8,861 nt of DNA from CAZSMC01 sp964607755 (GTDB taxonomy: Bacteria; Zhuqueibacterota; Zhuqueibacteria; Residuimicrobiales; Krinioviventaceae), in contig CAZSMC010000115.1 of the NCBI GenBank assembly GCA_964607755.1, positions 1 to 8,861 on the forward strand, read 5' to 3'. Below are positions 1-4,781 of this stretch, one piece after another (within the stretch, counting starts at the first letter, position 1; every line of letters begins with the position of its first letter). A program made the position numbers and the translations under genes. The notes under the pieces are model-generated. The model had not been told where the DNA came from. It made no database searches and saw only the letters and a program-made list of their open reading frames with translations.

Positions 1-287
1 TAATCTGTGATTTCGATCTCGTAGGCATGGCCTTCCTCCCATGTAAAACAAATTCTATATTGCTGATTAATGCGGATACTGTATTGATTCTCCCGGTCGC
101 CTTTCAAGTGTTCCAATCGATTTCCAGGAGGCACTTTAAGTTCATTGATCTCCCGAACTCTGTTGATTTGATCCAATTTCCGACGAGCAACCGGCCAAAT
201 AGATTGAGGGCAGCATCTTCGAGCTGCTTGCGATGCCACTCCATCAAAAATATTCTCTGTGCCAGCAGTTTTAAACGTTCTTATCAT
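1..287 (-). CDS. higB: HigB-type mRNA-interferase toxin, truncated by window edge
   Basis: Reading the minus strand from the ATG at 287 gives 95 uninterrupted codons that run off the left edge; probably only one or two residues are missing. The protein starts MIRTFKTAGTENIFDG and contains the stretches LKVPPGNRLEHLKGDR (about residues 50-65) and QYSIRINQQYRICF (69-81), followed by an acidic end (YEIEITD). This is the characteristic pattern of HigB / plasmid-maintenance-killer toxins of the RelE fold, which cleave mRNA on the ribosome. In this family the antitoxin HigA is normally encoded directly downstream; here that would lie off the left edge, so it cannot be confirmed. A consensus promoter sits so close that the mRNA should be leaderless or nearly so. 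The plus-strand reading over the same bases is a shadow. The family call is confident; activity is not testable here. Confidence 0.9.
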   Translation of the reverse strand, partial: MIRTFKTAGTENIFDGVASQAARRCCPQSIWPVARRKLDQINRVREINELKVPPGNRLEHLKGDRENQYSIRINQQYRICFTWEEGHAYEIEITD

Positions 288-294
288 GGGTCAT

Positions 295-323
295 ATTATA
301 ATGGGGTTCATTGTAGTTGTCAA
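295..323 (-). promoter_or_regulatory. Perfect-consensus sigma70-type promoter of higB
   Basis: On the minus strand TTGACA (318-323) and TATAAT (295-300) are separated by exactly 17 bp, matching the consensus at all twelve positions. The last base of the -10 box is only seven bases from the A of the higB ATG (287). Initiation at the usual distance would therefore start at about 288-289, giving no 5' leader and no Shine-Dalgarno site. An AT dyad (ATTATAAT) covers the -10 box and could be part of an antitoxin operator; that is inference. Confidence 0.85.
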
Positions 324-342
324 GCTGTTTCAAAAGTATGAA

Positions 343-610
343 TAACAAGTAATTATACAGACCTGTATATCCTCACATTCGGAGTATTATACAGAAAAGT
401 GAAACACATTTATATGATATTGACTTGTGTTTTGGCTCAGAAAACTTGGTCACAAGTATCCTCTAAACATAACAAAAACACATGGTCGAAGCAAGCACTT
501 TCTAAACCATCATTCGCTTCAGTTGCCATGAATTGAACTATTTGCTCAGTTGCCTAACGGCGGACAACATCAATGTTAAAACAGGCGCCGGTTCTCATTC
601 ACCCTGGGGG
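343..610. repeat. 268-bp long direct repeat, copy 1
   Basis: This segment recurs at 7426-7693 in the same orientation, offset exactly 7083 bp, with no indels and about five mismatches over 268 bp. All mismatches lie in the right-hand third. It holds no convincing gene. Visible inside are a dyad TATACAG-AC-CTGTATA near the left end, the nonamer ATTATACAG repeated, the motif GCCTAAC at 552-558 and the left arm of the GGCGCC hairpin. In both places the left end faces the start of a minus-strand gene (higB at 287, the Ntn-hydrolase at 7404), so it may carry a leader or regulatory sequence. Confidence 0.9.
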
Positions 611-650
611 GCGGTCAGCGACTGACGGGGGGTACTGGCGCCTTGTTTTT
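579..650. repeat. GGCGCC stem-loop H1, possible terminator downstream of hepT
   Basis: The arms AACAGGCGCCGGT (579-592) and ACTGGCGCCTTGTT (634-647) pair over about 12 bp. The loop contains a second small hairpin GTCAG-CGA-CTGAC (614-626). The right arm runs into TTGTTTTT on the plus strand, and the minus-strand tail is TGTTTTAAC, so it could end transcripts from either side. The nearest upstream transcript is hepT on the minus strand. A similar but not identical hairpin lies at 2834-2902, and the 7426-7693 repeat keeps only its left arm. Confidence 0.6.
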
Positions 651-726
651 CTGAGAAAGAGTTGAATGCCAAAATGAGTCGTTACAACAATAAGTGAATT
701 CCAGAATTCCCGAATCCATATCTACA

Positions 727-776
727 TATCGACCTTCACTGTGTTCAGGTCGAGTGCAACGCTTATTCGTTATAGC
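727..776 (-). other. Half of a possible attC-like site just after hepT
   Basis: On the minus strand, two bases past the hepT stop codon, the sequence reads GCTATAAC (776-769), then a GC-richer stretch ending in a 7-bp hairpin TCGACCT...AGGTCGA. This is the order R-box, spacer, left L-box, loop expected for the first half of an integron attC site. The matching right half (L' and a GTTATAGC R') is absent here; GTTATAGC occurs instead on the other side of the module at 1475-1482. It is a suggestive motif only. Confidence 0.3.
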
Positions 777-777
777 G

Positions 778-1128
778 TTATTCCGTTATATCATCGAAGA
801 TTTTTTGGATATTTTTCTTTAATTGGGGAATATCTTTTTTAATTACTTGCCATACAATAGAAATATCAACGCCGAAATATTCGTGTATCAATAAATTTCT
901 TAATCCAACTATTTCAGACCATTCAATAAAATCATATTTTTCGAAAAAATCTTCACTGAAATGATTTGAGGCTTCACCAATTATCCCTAATTGATGAATG
1001 CAAGCAGATTGTAACATTTTATCTGACAAAAATTCTTCAAAATCTTTATCGTCAATAAAATCATCAATATCATTTATTGCATCAAGAATATGTCTTAATC
1101 TTACTTGGTCAGCTATTTTATTTTTCAT
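778..1128 (-). CDS. hepT: HepT-like HEPN-domain toxin (DUF86)
   Basis: This 116-residue protein is the ribonuclease-type toxin of the MntA/HepT type VII toxin-antitoxin family. The diagnostic motif RX4HXY is intact: R77-N78-LLI-H82-E-Y84 (RNLLIHEY), followed by FGVD as in many family members. In characterised systems the Arg/His pair forms the RNase active site and the Tyr is the residue AMPylated by the partner antitoxin. The length is typical for the family and helical, acidic sequence dominates. Its start overlaps the end of mntA by 11 bp, so the two are translationally coupled with the antitoxin first. The stop codon TAA is at 778-780. Both genes are strongly AT-rich compared with the downstream repeat. 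The family call is very secure and the pair looks functional. Confidence 0.93.
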   Translation of the reverse strand: MKNKIADQVRLRHILDAINDIDDFIDDKDFEEFLSDKMLQSACIHQLGIIGEASNHFSEDFFEKYDFIEWSEIVGLRNLLIHEYFGVDISIVWQVIKKDIPQLKKNIQKIFDDITE

Positions 1129-1408
1129 ATATTAATTTTTTCTCTGATTCAATCATTGGACGAATATATTCTGAAAGCGCTTTATCTGAAACTAGATCAA
1201 CTTTACTATTTAATAATTTCTGTAGTTCATTTCTCATTCTGATATATTTTAACCCAATCTGCTCTGAATAATCTAATTCTACTAAAATATCAATATCACT
1301 TTCTGGATTTGATTCATTTCTAATTTGTGAGCCGAAAAGATATGCTTTATTTACTGGTTTATCTTTAAAATAATTTGAGATGATATTTATTTGTTTTTTA
1401 CTTAGCAT
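1118..1408 (-). CDS. mntA: MntA-like minimal nucleotidyltransferase antitoxin
   Basis: This 96-residue protein is a minimal nucleotidyltransferase. The signature GSX10DXD is exact: G26-S27, then ten residues, then D38-I39-D40 (GSQIRNESNPESDID). In characterised MntA/HepT pairs this enzyme transfers AMP groups to a tyrosine of the HEPN toxin and so neutralises it. The ATG at 1408 is preceded by AGGAAG at a good Shine-Dalgarno distance. The gene comes first and overlaps hepT, the usual order for this module. An AT-rich leader of about 65 bp separates it from the motif GTTATAGC (1482-1475, minus), the inverse of GCTATAAC found just past hepT. No damage is visible, so the module is probably active. 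Confidence 0.93.
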   Translation of the reverse strand: MLSKKQINIISNYFKDKPVNKAYLFGSQIRNESNPESDIDILVELDYSEQIGLKYIRMRNELQKLLNSKVDLVSDKALSEYIRPMIESEKKLIYEK

Positions 1409-1604
1409 TTTTCATCTTCCTTTTATCTATGTAAAATATATGAAATAATTATATATTTCTCATCCATTTTATTTGCTATAACAAGCCAAGTTTCACCGAC
1501 ATCGTATCGGGTTTACTATTAACGTTCGAAAATAACAAAAATTTTGTTCAAAAACTATCCGGAAACGGAAAAACCGTAGCTTTCGATGTTGGGTGCAAAC
1601 TCAT

Positions 1605-1902
1605 GTGTACGCCCGGCATGGGCGTAAACTAATGAGGTAAGTCCTCTGTAGAGGGATCATCGTGTTGTTTACATAATAATACGTCAACTACTAGCAAAAG
1701 GCAAGGGCAAAGTCGCGAGACAATGTCCGAAGGAAGCCTGTAGCGTATGATTTGTTTCAGTCCGTGAACTCTGGATTGCTTATCACTATCCAAAGTGATC
1801 TATGTTGAACCGCCCAGTGCGGGCCCGCACGCTGGCCTGTCCCGATGATTTTTTATCGGGAGTGGTGTGGGAAGGGCCGGAGTGAAACCGGCCCTTACCC
1901 GA
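1605..1902 (+). pseudogene. Degenerate group II intron, reverse-transcriptase ORF lost
   Basis: The 5' part begins GTGTACGCCC and folds into TACGCCC-GGCA(T)-GGGCGTA and then GAGG-TAAGT-CCTC. Mid-way lies CCGAAGGAAGCC, a motif familiar from intron domain I. From 1807 the 3' part reads GAACCGCC...GCACGCTGG then GTGGTGTGGGAAG, and the stem GGGCCGG(1874-1880)/CCGGCCC(1888-1894) leads into CTTACCCGAT. This matches the usual domain V - domain VI layout at the end of bacterial group II introns. Only about 300 bp remain, so the maturase/reverse transcriptase gene is deleted. Domain V is also interrupted by a 26-bp palindromic insert (1836-1861). The RNA is encoded on the plus strand, opposite to all genes. 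The intron class cannot be assigned, and both boundaries are approximate. Confidence 0.72.
1836..1861. repeat. 26-bp palindromic insertion inside intron domain V
   Basis: The insert consists of CCTG followed by the arms TCCCGAT (1840-1846) and ATCGGGA (1855-1861) around an AT loop. Removing it restores the continuous reading GCTGG-GTGGTGTG expected for the closing strand of domain V. It looks like a miniature hairpin element that landed in the intron and would abolish splicing. Confidence 0.6.
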
Positions 1903-2025
1903 TTAGCTGATATATACGAGTAAAATGTGATTTCTTGTGTCGAATTATTAGATTTTTTTTTATTTTTCTTATTGTACAATCCACTAAACAATTGATGAAC
2001 AATGAGTGAAGCGACAGGTCTGTAT

Positions 2026-2123
2026 GTGGGTAGAGCTTTGGCTATGTTGTACAGTGATAGGATCACGAACGGCCAAAAGGGACGGCTGTATCAAGTGCGT
2101 ATGGCACCTTTTTAGCTGCCCAC
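2026..2123. other. Structured non-coding segment of unknown type
   Basis: The 98-bp stretch starts GTGGGTAGAGCT and ends AGCTGCCCAC, which are imperfect inverted ends. Inside are a 5-bp hairpin GTGAT-AGG-ATCAC (2054-2066) and GTGC-GTATG-GCAC followed by CTTTTT (2095-2113). It is GC-richer than the flanking AT-rich DNA and has no supported reading frame. It could be a decayed mobile element or a structured RNA. The rest of 1903-2236 shows only AT-rich sequence without recognisable genes. Confidence 0.25.
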
Positions 2124-2236
2124 GAATAGGAAAGGGAATGTTCATTATTGGTATATTATATCCTAATATAATTAATACAGATGCTTTTAATATTGAAGAT
2201 ATCGTAATAAAAAATCTCCAAAATCATTATATAGTA

Positions 2237-2455
2237 CTATGCTACTTTATAAATTGCTGGTCTATAATGTGGTTCAGGAATAGGTTTGGCATTAGCACGT
2301 GCTGCTGCAATCCATGCATCCTTTGCTTTTAAGACCTCAAGCAATGCTTCTTCTGGACTATTGCCAAAAGATGAACAGTGTAATAAATCTGGAATATCAG
2401 CAATATAACCATTATCTTCATCACTAAAAAAAACATTTATATGATAATCTTTCAT
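2237..2455 (-). CDS. hicB: HicB-family antitoxin
   Basis: This 72-residue protein begins MKDYHINVFFSDEDNGYIADIPDL and shows the HicB signature: a beta-strand opening, a D/E-rich turn with GYIADIPDL (about residues 16-24), the SFGNSPEEALLEVLKAKDAW segment (29-48) and a short basic tail. HicB proteins bind and inhibit HicA toxins, and longer versions repress their own operon. This one is a short form without an obvious DNA-binding domain. Its ATG (2455) shares one base with the hicA stop codon, and GGAGGAAG in the end of hicA serves as the ribosome-binding site, so the two were translationally coupled. Because hicA is frameshifted, hicB appears to be an antitoxin without a working partner. The family assignment is confident. 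Confidence 0.88.
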   Translation of the reverse strand: MKDYHINVFFSDEDNGYIADIPDLLHCSSFGNSPEEALLEVLKAKDAWIAAARANAKPIPEPHYRPAIYKVA

Positions 2456-2711
2456 TAATCTTCCTCCATTTGTAGATCAAAACGTTCAATAATTTGTAAT
2501 AGCTGTTTTATCTGATATGGCTTTGCTTTACCCTTTACATTTTGTAAGTTTAGCAATTCAGGTACATCAGGATGAACAAAAATATGATGACTACCACTAA
2601 TACGATCTAATTGAAATCCAAACATCTCGGCGCAGCTAACAGTTTCCTGAAATTTTATATTCTTAGAGCAGAGCCAGAAAGGATTTTCTGAAATAGTTTT
2701 TTCTTTTTCAT
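2455..2711 (-). pseudogene. hicA: hicA toxin gene inactivated by a 5-bp tandem duplication
   Basis: From the ATG at 2711 the minus strand encodes MKKKKLFQKILSGS, then AGAGC-AGAGC (plus strand, 2665-2674) breaks the frame and a stop follows within a few codons. Deleting one AGAGC unit restores an 83-residue protein. It continues KNIKFQETVSCAEMFGFQ and then LDRISGSHHIFVHPDVPELLNL, the HicA signature with the catalytic His in GSHHIF, and closes with YQIKQLLQIIERF. The restored frame ends in TAA that overlaps the hicB start, exactly as expected for a hicAB operon. HicA is a small RNA-binding-fold mRNA interferase. As sequenced, only a 17-residue-class peptide would be made. A sequencing or assembly error is possible but would have to be a 5-bp tandem repeat. 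Confidence 0.85.
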
Positions 2712-2786
2712 TTCTAATTCATACAATCGATTGTTTTAATAATTGGCATTCATTAAAATGACAAAAATTATTTCGCATTAATTAAA

Positions 2787-2815
2787 AGAATAAAAATTTG
2801 TGCTTTAATTGTCAA
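2787..2815 (-). promoter_or_regulatory. Probable sigma70-type promoter of hicAB
   Basis: On the minus strand a perfect TTGACA (2810-2815) is followed after 17 bp by TATTCT (2787-2792), which matches four of six -10 positions. It points at hicA, whose start lies about 76 bp downstream, in a very AT-rich leader. No other promoter-like pair in the interval is as good. Confidence 0.6.
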
Positions 2816-2833
2816 AAAAAATTTGATACAATT

Positions 2834-2906
2834 ACAAAAAGGCGCCTGCTGTCAGTCCGCTTACGGGGATAAGCTAATGATGGGGATAGCGGCGCCTTTT
2901 GTTTTT
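2834..2906. terminator. GGCGCC stem-loop H2, possible bidirectional terminator
   Basis: The arms ACAAAAAGGCGCC (2834-2846) and GGCGCCTTTTGT (2891-2902) pair almost fully and are extended inward by GCT/AGC. T-rich tails follow on both strands (TTTTGTTTTT on plus, CTTTTTGTAATT on minus), suiting a two-way terminator between the hicAB promoter and the upstream genes. The stem and tails resemble hairpin H1 (579-650) although the loops differ, so the two may be members of one repeat family. The loop here is long (44 bases), which is unusual for a simple terminator. Confidence 0.5.
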
Positions 2907-2936
2907 ATGTTTGCTGGCGTTTTTTAATGTAGTGAC

Positions 2937-2965
2937 CGCGAAACACGCTAAAAGACACTAAAGAG
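2937..2965. repeat. Degenerate decamer repeat tract
   Basis: Three imperfect 10-bp units of the form CGC(G/T)AAA(A)CA run in succession (CGCGAAACA, CGCTAAAAGA, CACTAAAGAG). Similar A-rich degenerate repeats are common in intergenic DNA of many genomes. No function is evident. The rest of 2712-3191 carries the hicAB promoter, hairpin H2 and the palindrome at 3128-3152, with no gene. Confidence 0.35.
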
Positions 2966-3127
2966 TTTTTTCAATGATCAATGAAGCAGTTGAAAACGAA
3001 ACTAACAAATCATTTCGATACTTCAATATCAGCATGAAAATTATGAAAAAAAGCTCAATGATTTATGATATGTTGTGGCGCAGAGCATCACGTTCTGTGG
3101 CCAGTAAAAAAGGCTCATCCGATGTTG

Positions 3128-3152
3128 CGTTACCAGCCAGAGGCTGGTAACG
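3128..3152. repeat. Perfect 11-bp hairpin downstream of the DUF4870 gene
   Basis: The arms CGTTACCAGCC (3128-3138) and GGCTGGTAACG (3142-3152) are perfectly complementary around a 3-base loop. It lies about 40 bp past the stop of the DUF4870 gene. A run of six T on the minus strand follows only about 18 bases later, so it is not a textbook terminator, but it could protect or end the ompA-DUF4870 transcript. Confidence 0.5.
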
Positions 3153-3191
3153 AGATGTACATTTCCATAAAGATCCGGAAGAAGCCAATGC

Positions 3192-3533
3192 TTAGTCTTT
3201 ATTTTTAAAAACCTGGTTTTCGGCAAACTCACCTGCCCAGGGAAGTTTATACCTTTCCCCCTGAAAAGCCTTAAACATAAGCAGAATCCAAAGTATTATG
3301 CTAAGTAAAAATATTATAGGCGATAGCAGCCCGATAATGGGAATCAATCCTATAATCAAGCTTATGACAAACAAGGCAAGAAATACCACAAGGGATTGCA
3401 TTGCATGAAATCTTACAAATAAATTTCCCTTTTCCAGTAACAAAAATACAATTCCTGTCACCCATCCAAGCACATAGCATAGCAGCGACTCAATATTTTC
3501 GTCGATTCCCAGGACTGTCTTGTTTTTTTCCAT
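3192..3533 (-). CDS. DUF4870 / Tic20-like small integral membrane protein
   Basis: This 113-residue protein has a short charged N-terminus (MEKNKTVLGIDENIESLL) and then three hydrophobic segments at about residues 17-34, 44-64 and 66-86. Between the first two lies the conserved FVRFHAMQSLVVF motif (about 39-51), which together with the size defines the DUF4870 / Tic20-like family. The C-terminus is polar (FQGERYKLPWAGEF...). Family members are inner-membrane proteins of unknown function. The ATG at 3533 is preceded by AAAGGAG eight bases away. The gene begins 54 bp after the ompA-like gene on the same strand with no terminator between, so the two probably form an operon. Nothing looks broken. 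Confidence 0.85.
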   Translation of the reverse strand: MEKNKTVLGIDENIESLLCYVLGWVTGIVFLLLEKGNLFVRFHAMQSLVVFLALFVISLIIGLIPIIGLLSPIIFLLSIILWILLMFKAFQGERYKLPWAGEFAENQVFKNKD

Positions 3534-3587
3534 TTTTTAATCTCCTTTCGATAGTATGATTTTTGCAGGTATTGACGAGCATCGTTT

Positions 3588-4571
3588 TTACTGCGGCATT
3601 TTTACCAATTCAACTCTTCGGTTTTGCGCACGGCCGTCCTTGTCTTCGTTGCTGGCGACCGGGGCAAGAGGCCCCACTCCACGGGGATTAAGCCTCTCTT
3701 CCGAGATCCCGTGCTTGGATACCAGAAATTCCACAACAGAGTCTGCGCGTTTTTGGGACAGATCCATATTGTATTCCATACTTCCAACAGCATCCGTATG
3801 GCCGACAACGACAAGATTGAGATCAGGTTTTTGCTCCAAAAGCGCTGCTATTTCAGCCAATGTGGATTCGGATTTTTCCTTGATTGTTGCTTTATCTGTA
3901 TCGAAACGGATACCGTAAATCCTGACGCTTCCTTTCTCTTCGATATCTTTAGCCATGGCTTGAGCATCGATATTTACCTTGACCTTTCCGGTTGTCATCG
4001 GCTTTTCTTCAAGAATCTGAAGAAGAGTTACAGGTTGATTGTCCTCATCAGCATATCCACTAAGCAAGGTATGTGCAGAAACATACATATTCCCATCATC
4101 TTGCGGAAGCTTTGCTAAAAAGTAGCTCTTATCTTTTCCAACAAAAACATTTTTGCTGTGATCTCCACTGTAATGATCTCCAAGCATACCCTCGAAAATT
4201 GAGTATGGAATCTCATCCATATCGCTGAAACATTCATACACAATTTCGAAACCGGCTTCCTTTAGGGCCATCTGATAGTTTCGCTGTACCTGCAATACTG
4301 ATAAACCTTCTGCGGGTAGGAAATACAAAATCTGTGTGACTTCCCCTTCCGGAACAATCTCCTGGAGCTCGCCATTTTCTTCTCCTGTATAAAAGGTCAA
4401 ACGGTCATAATCATAGTGTTCATAACCACTAATGTAAGAACCTTCATATCGGGAAATCATAGGATGGTCTTTACTTCCTTCCACATCCTTTTCCGTCTGG
4501 GCAAAGGTTGCGACAGTCCCGGAAAACATAAAAATCAATGCAGCAAAAAATAGAATATTTTTTTTGAACAT
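3588..4571 (-). CDS. OmpA-family outer-membrane/peptidoglycan-binding protein with DUF4892-like N-terminal region
   Basis: The 327-residue protein starts with a signal peptide (MFKKNILFFAALIFMFSG..., cleavage probably near ATFAQ-TEKD, residue 25). Residues about 40-190 resemble the DUF4892 region found ahead of OmpA domains. The C-terminal OmpA domain begins near RIYGIRFDTDKATI (218-230). It keeps the peptidoglycan-binding residues: Asp260 in GHTDAVGS and Arg275 in DLSQKRADSVVEF, spaced 15 residues apart as D271/R286 are in E. coli OmpA. NRRVEL closes the domain. There is no beta-barrel, so it is likely a periplasmic or membrane-attached protein tethering the envelope to the wall. AGAAGG precedes the ATG by seven bases. 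It leads an operon with the DUF4870 gene and lies just after an attC-like hairpin. Confidence 0.9.
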   Translation of the reverse strand: MFKKNILFFAALIFMFSGTVATFAQTEKDVEGSKDHPMISRYEGSYISGYEHYDYDRLTFYTGEENGELQEIVPEGEVTQILYFLPAEGLSVLQVQRNYQMALKEAGFEIVYECFSDMDEIPYSIFEGMLGDHYSGDHSKNVFVGKDKSYFLAKLPQDDGNMYVSAHTLLSGYADEDNQPVTLLQILEEKPMTTGKVKVNIDAQAMAKDIEEKGSVRIYGIRFDTDKATIKEKSESTLAEIAALLEQKPDLNLVVVGHTDAVGSMEYNMDLSQKRADSVVEFLVSKHGISEERLNPRGVGPLAPVASNEDKDGRAQNRRVELVKMPQ

Positions 4572-4657
4572 GCTAAAACCTTCTTTTGTTGTTTAAATTG
4601 TTAAAACTTAACCTTTCGAGCTTTTAGTTGACTGAACATGCAATTTCGAATGCATAT

Positions 4658-4781
4658 TCCTAACGTTTGCATAAGGGGCTGAAACACAACCATAATTATG
4701 ATTGATTCAAATGATTCACGAAAATTTTCAACCACCAAAAAACGTAGCGTGTTTCAGTCCCTCTTTATGCAATGGTTATCC
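4658..4781 (-). other. attC-like recombination site (candidate) between the Skp-like and OmpA-like genes
   Basis: On the minus strand the site runs from GGATAAC (4781-4775), overlapping the TAA stop of the Skp-like gene, to GTTAGGA (4664-4658). The strands fold back as TAAC/GTTA, then an unpaired spacer of two bases on each side, then TTGCATAA/TTATGCAA, then bulged A residues, then GGG/CCC and CTGAAACAC/GTGTTTCAG, closing on a loop of about 60 bases. This order (R stem, unpaired spacer, L stem with extrahelical bases, variable loop) is that of a folded integron attC site, and 124 bp is within the usual size. The terminal base of GTTAGGA departs from GTTRRRY. It could instead be an unrelated stem-loop or terminator. 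Confidence 0.5.

Noticed and set aside
27..341. Plus-strand open frame of 104 codons at the left end
   Set aside because: It overlaps higB on the other strand, which has clear family motifs and a consensus promoter. The plus-strand product has low-complexity, Ser/Cys-rich shadow-like sequence.
352..370. LexA-type SOS box at TATACAG-AC-CTGTATA in the long repeat
   Set aside because: The half-sites are inverted relative to CTGT-N8-ACAG, so it is a dyad but not an SOS box.
1800..2066. Minus-strand open frame of 88 codons
   Set aside because: It runs antisense through the intron domain V/VI region and the palindromic insert. The peptide is a by-product of that structured DNA, with no ribosome-binding site.
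2006..2332. Plus-strand open frame of 108 codons
   Set aside because: It overlaps hicB antisense and has Cys/Trp-rich content typical of shadow frames.
3556..4118. Two plus-strand frames opposite the OmpA-like gene
   Set aside because: They are antisense shadows of a well-supported OmpA domain and have no initiation signals.
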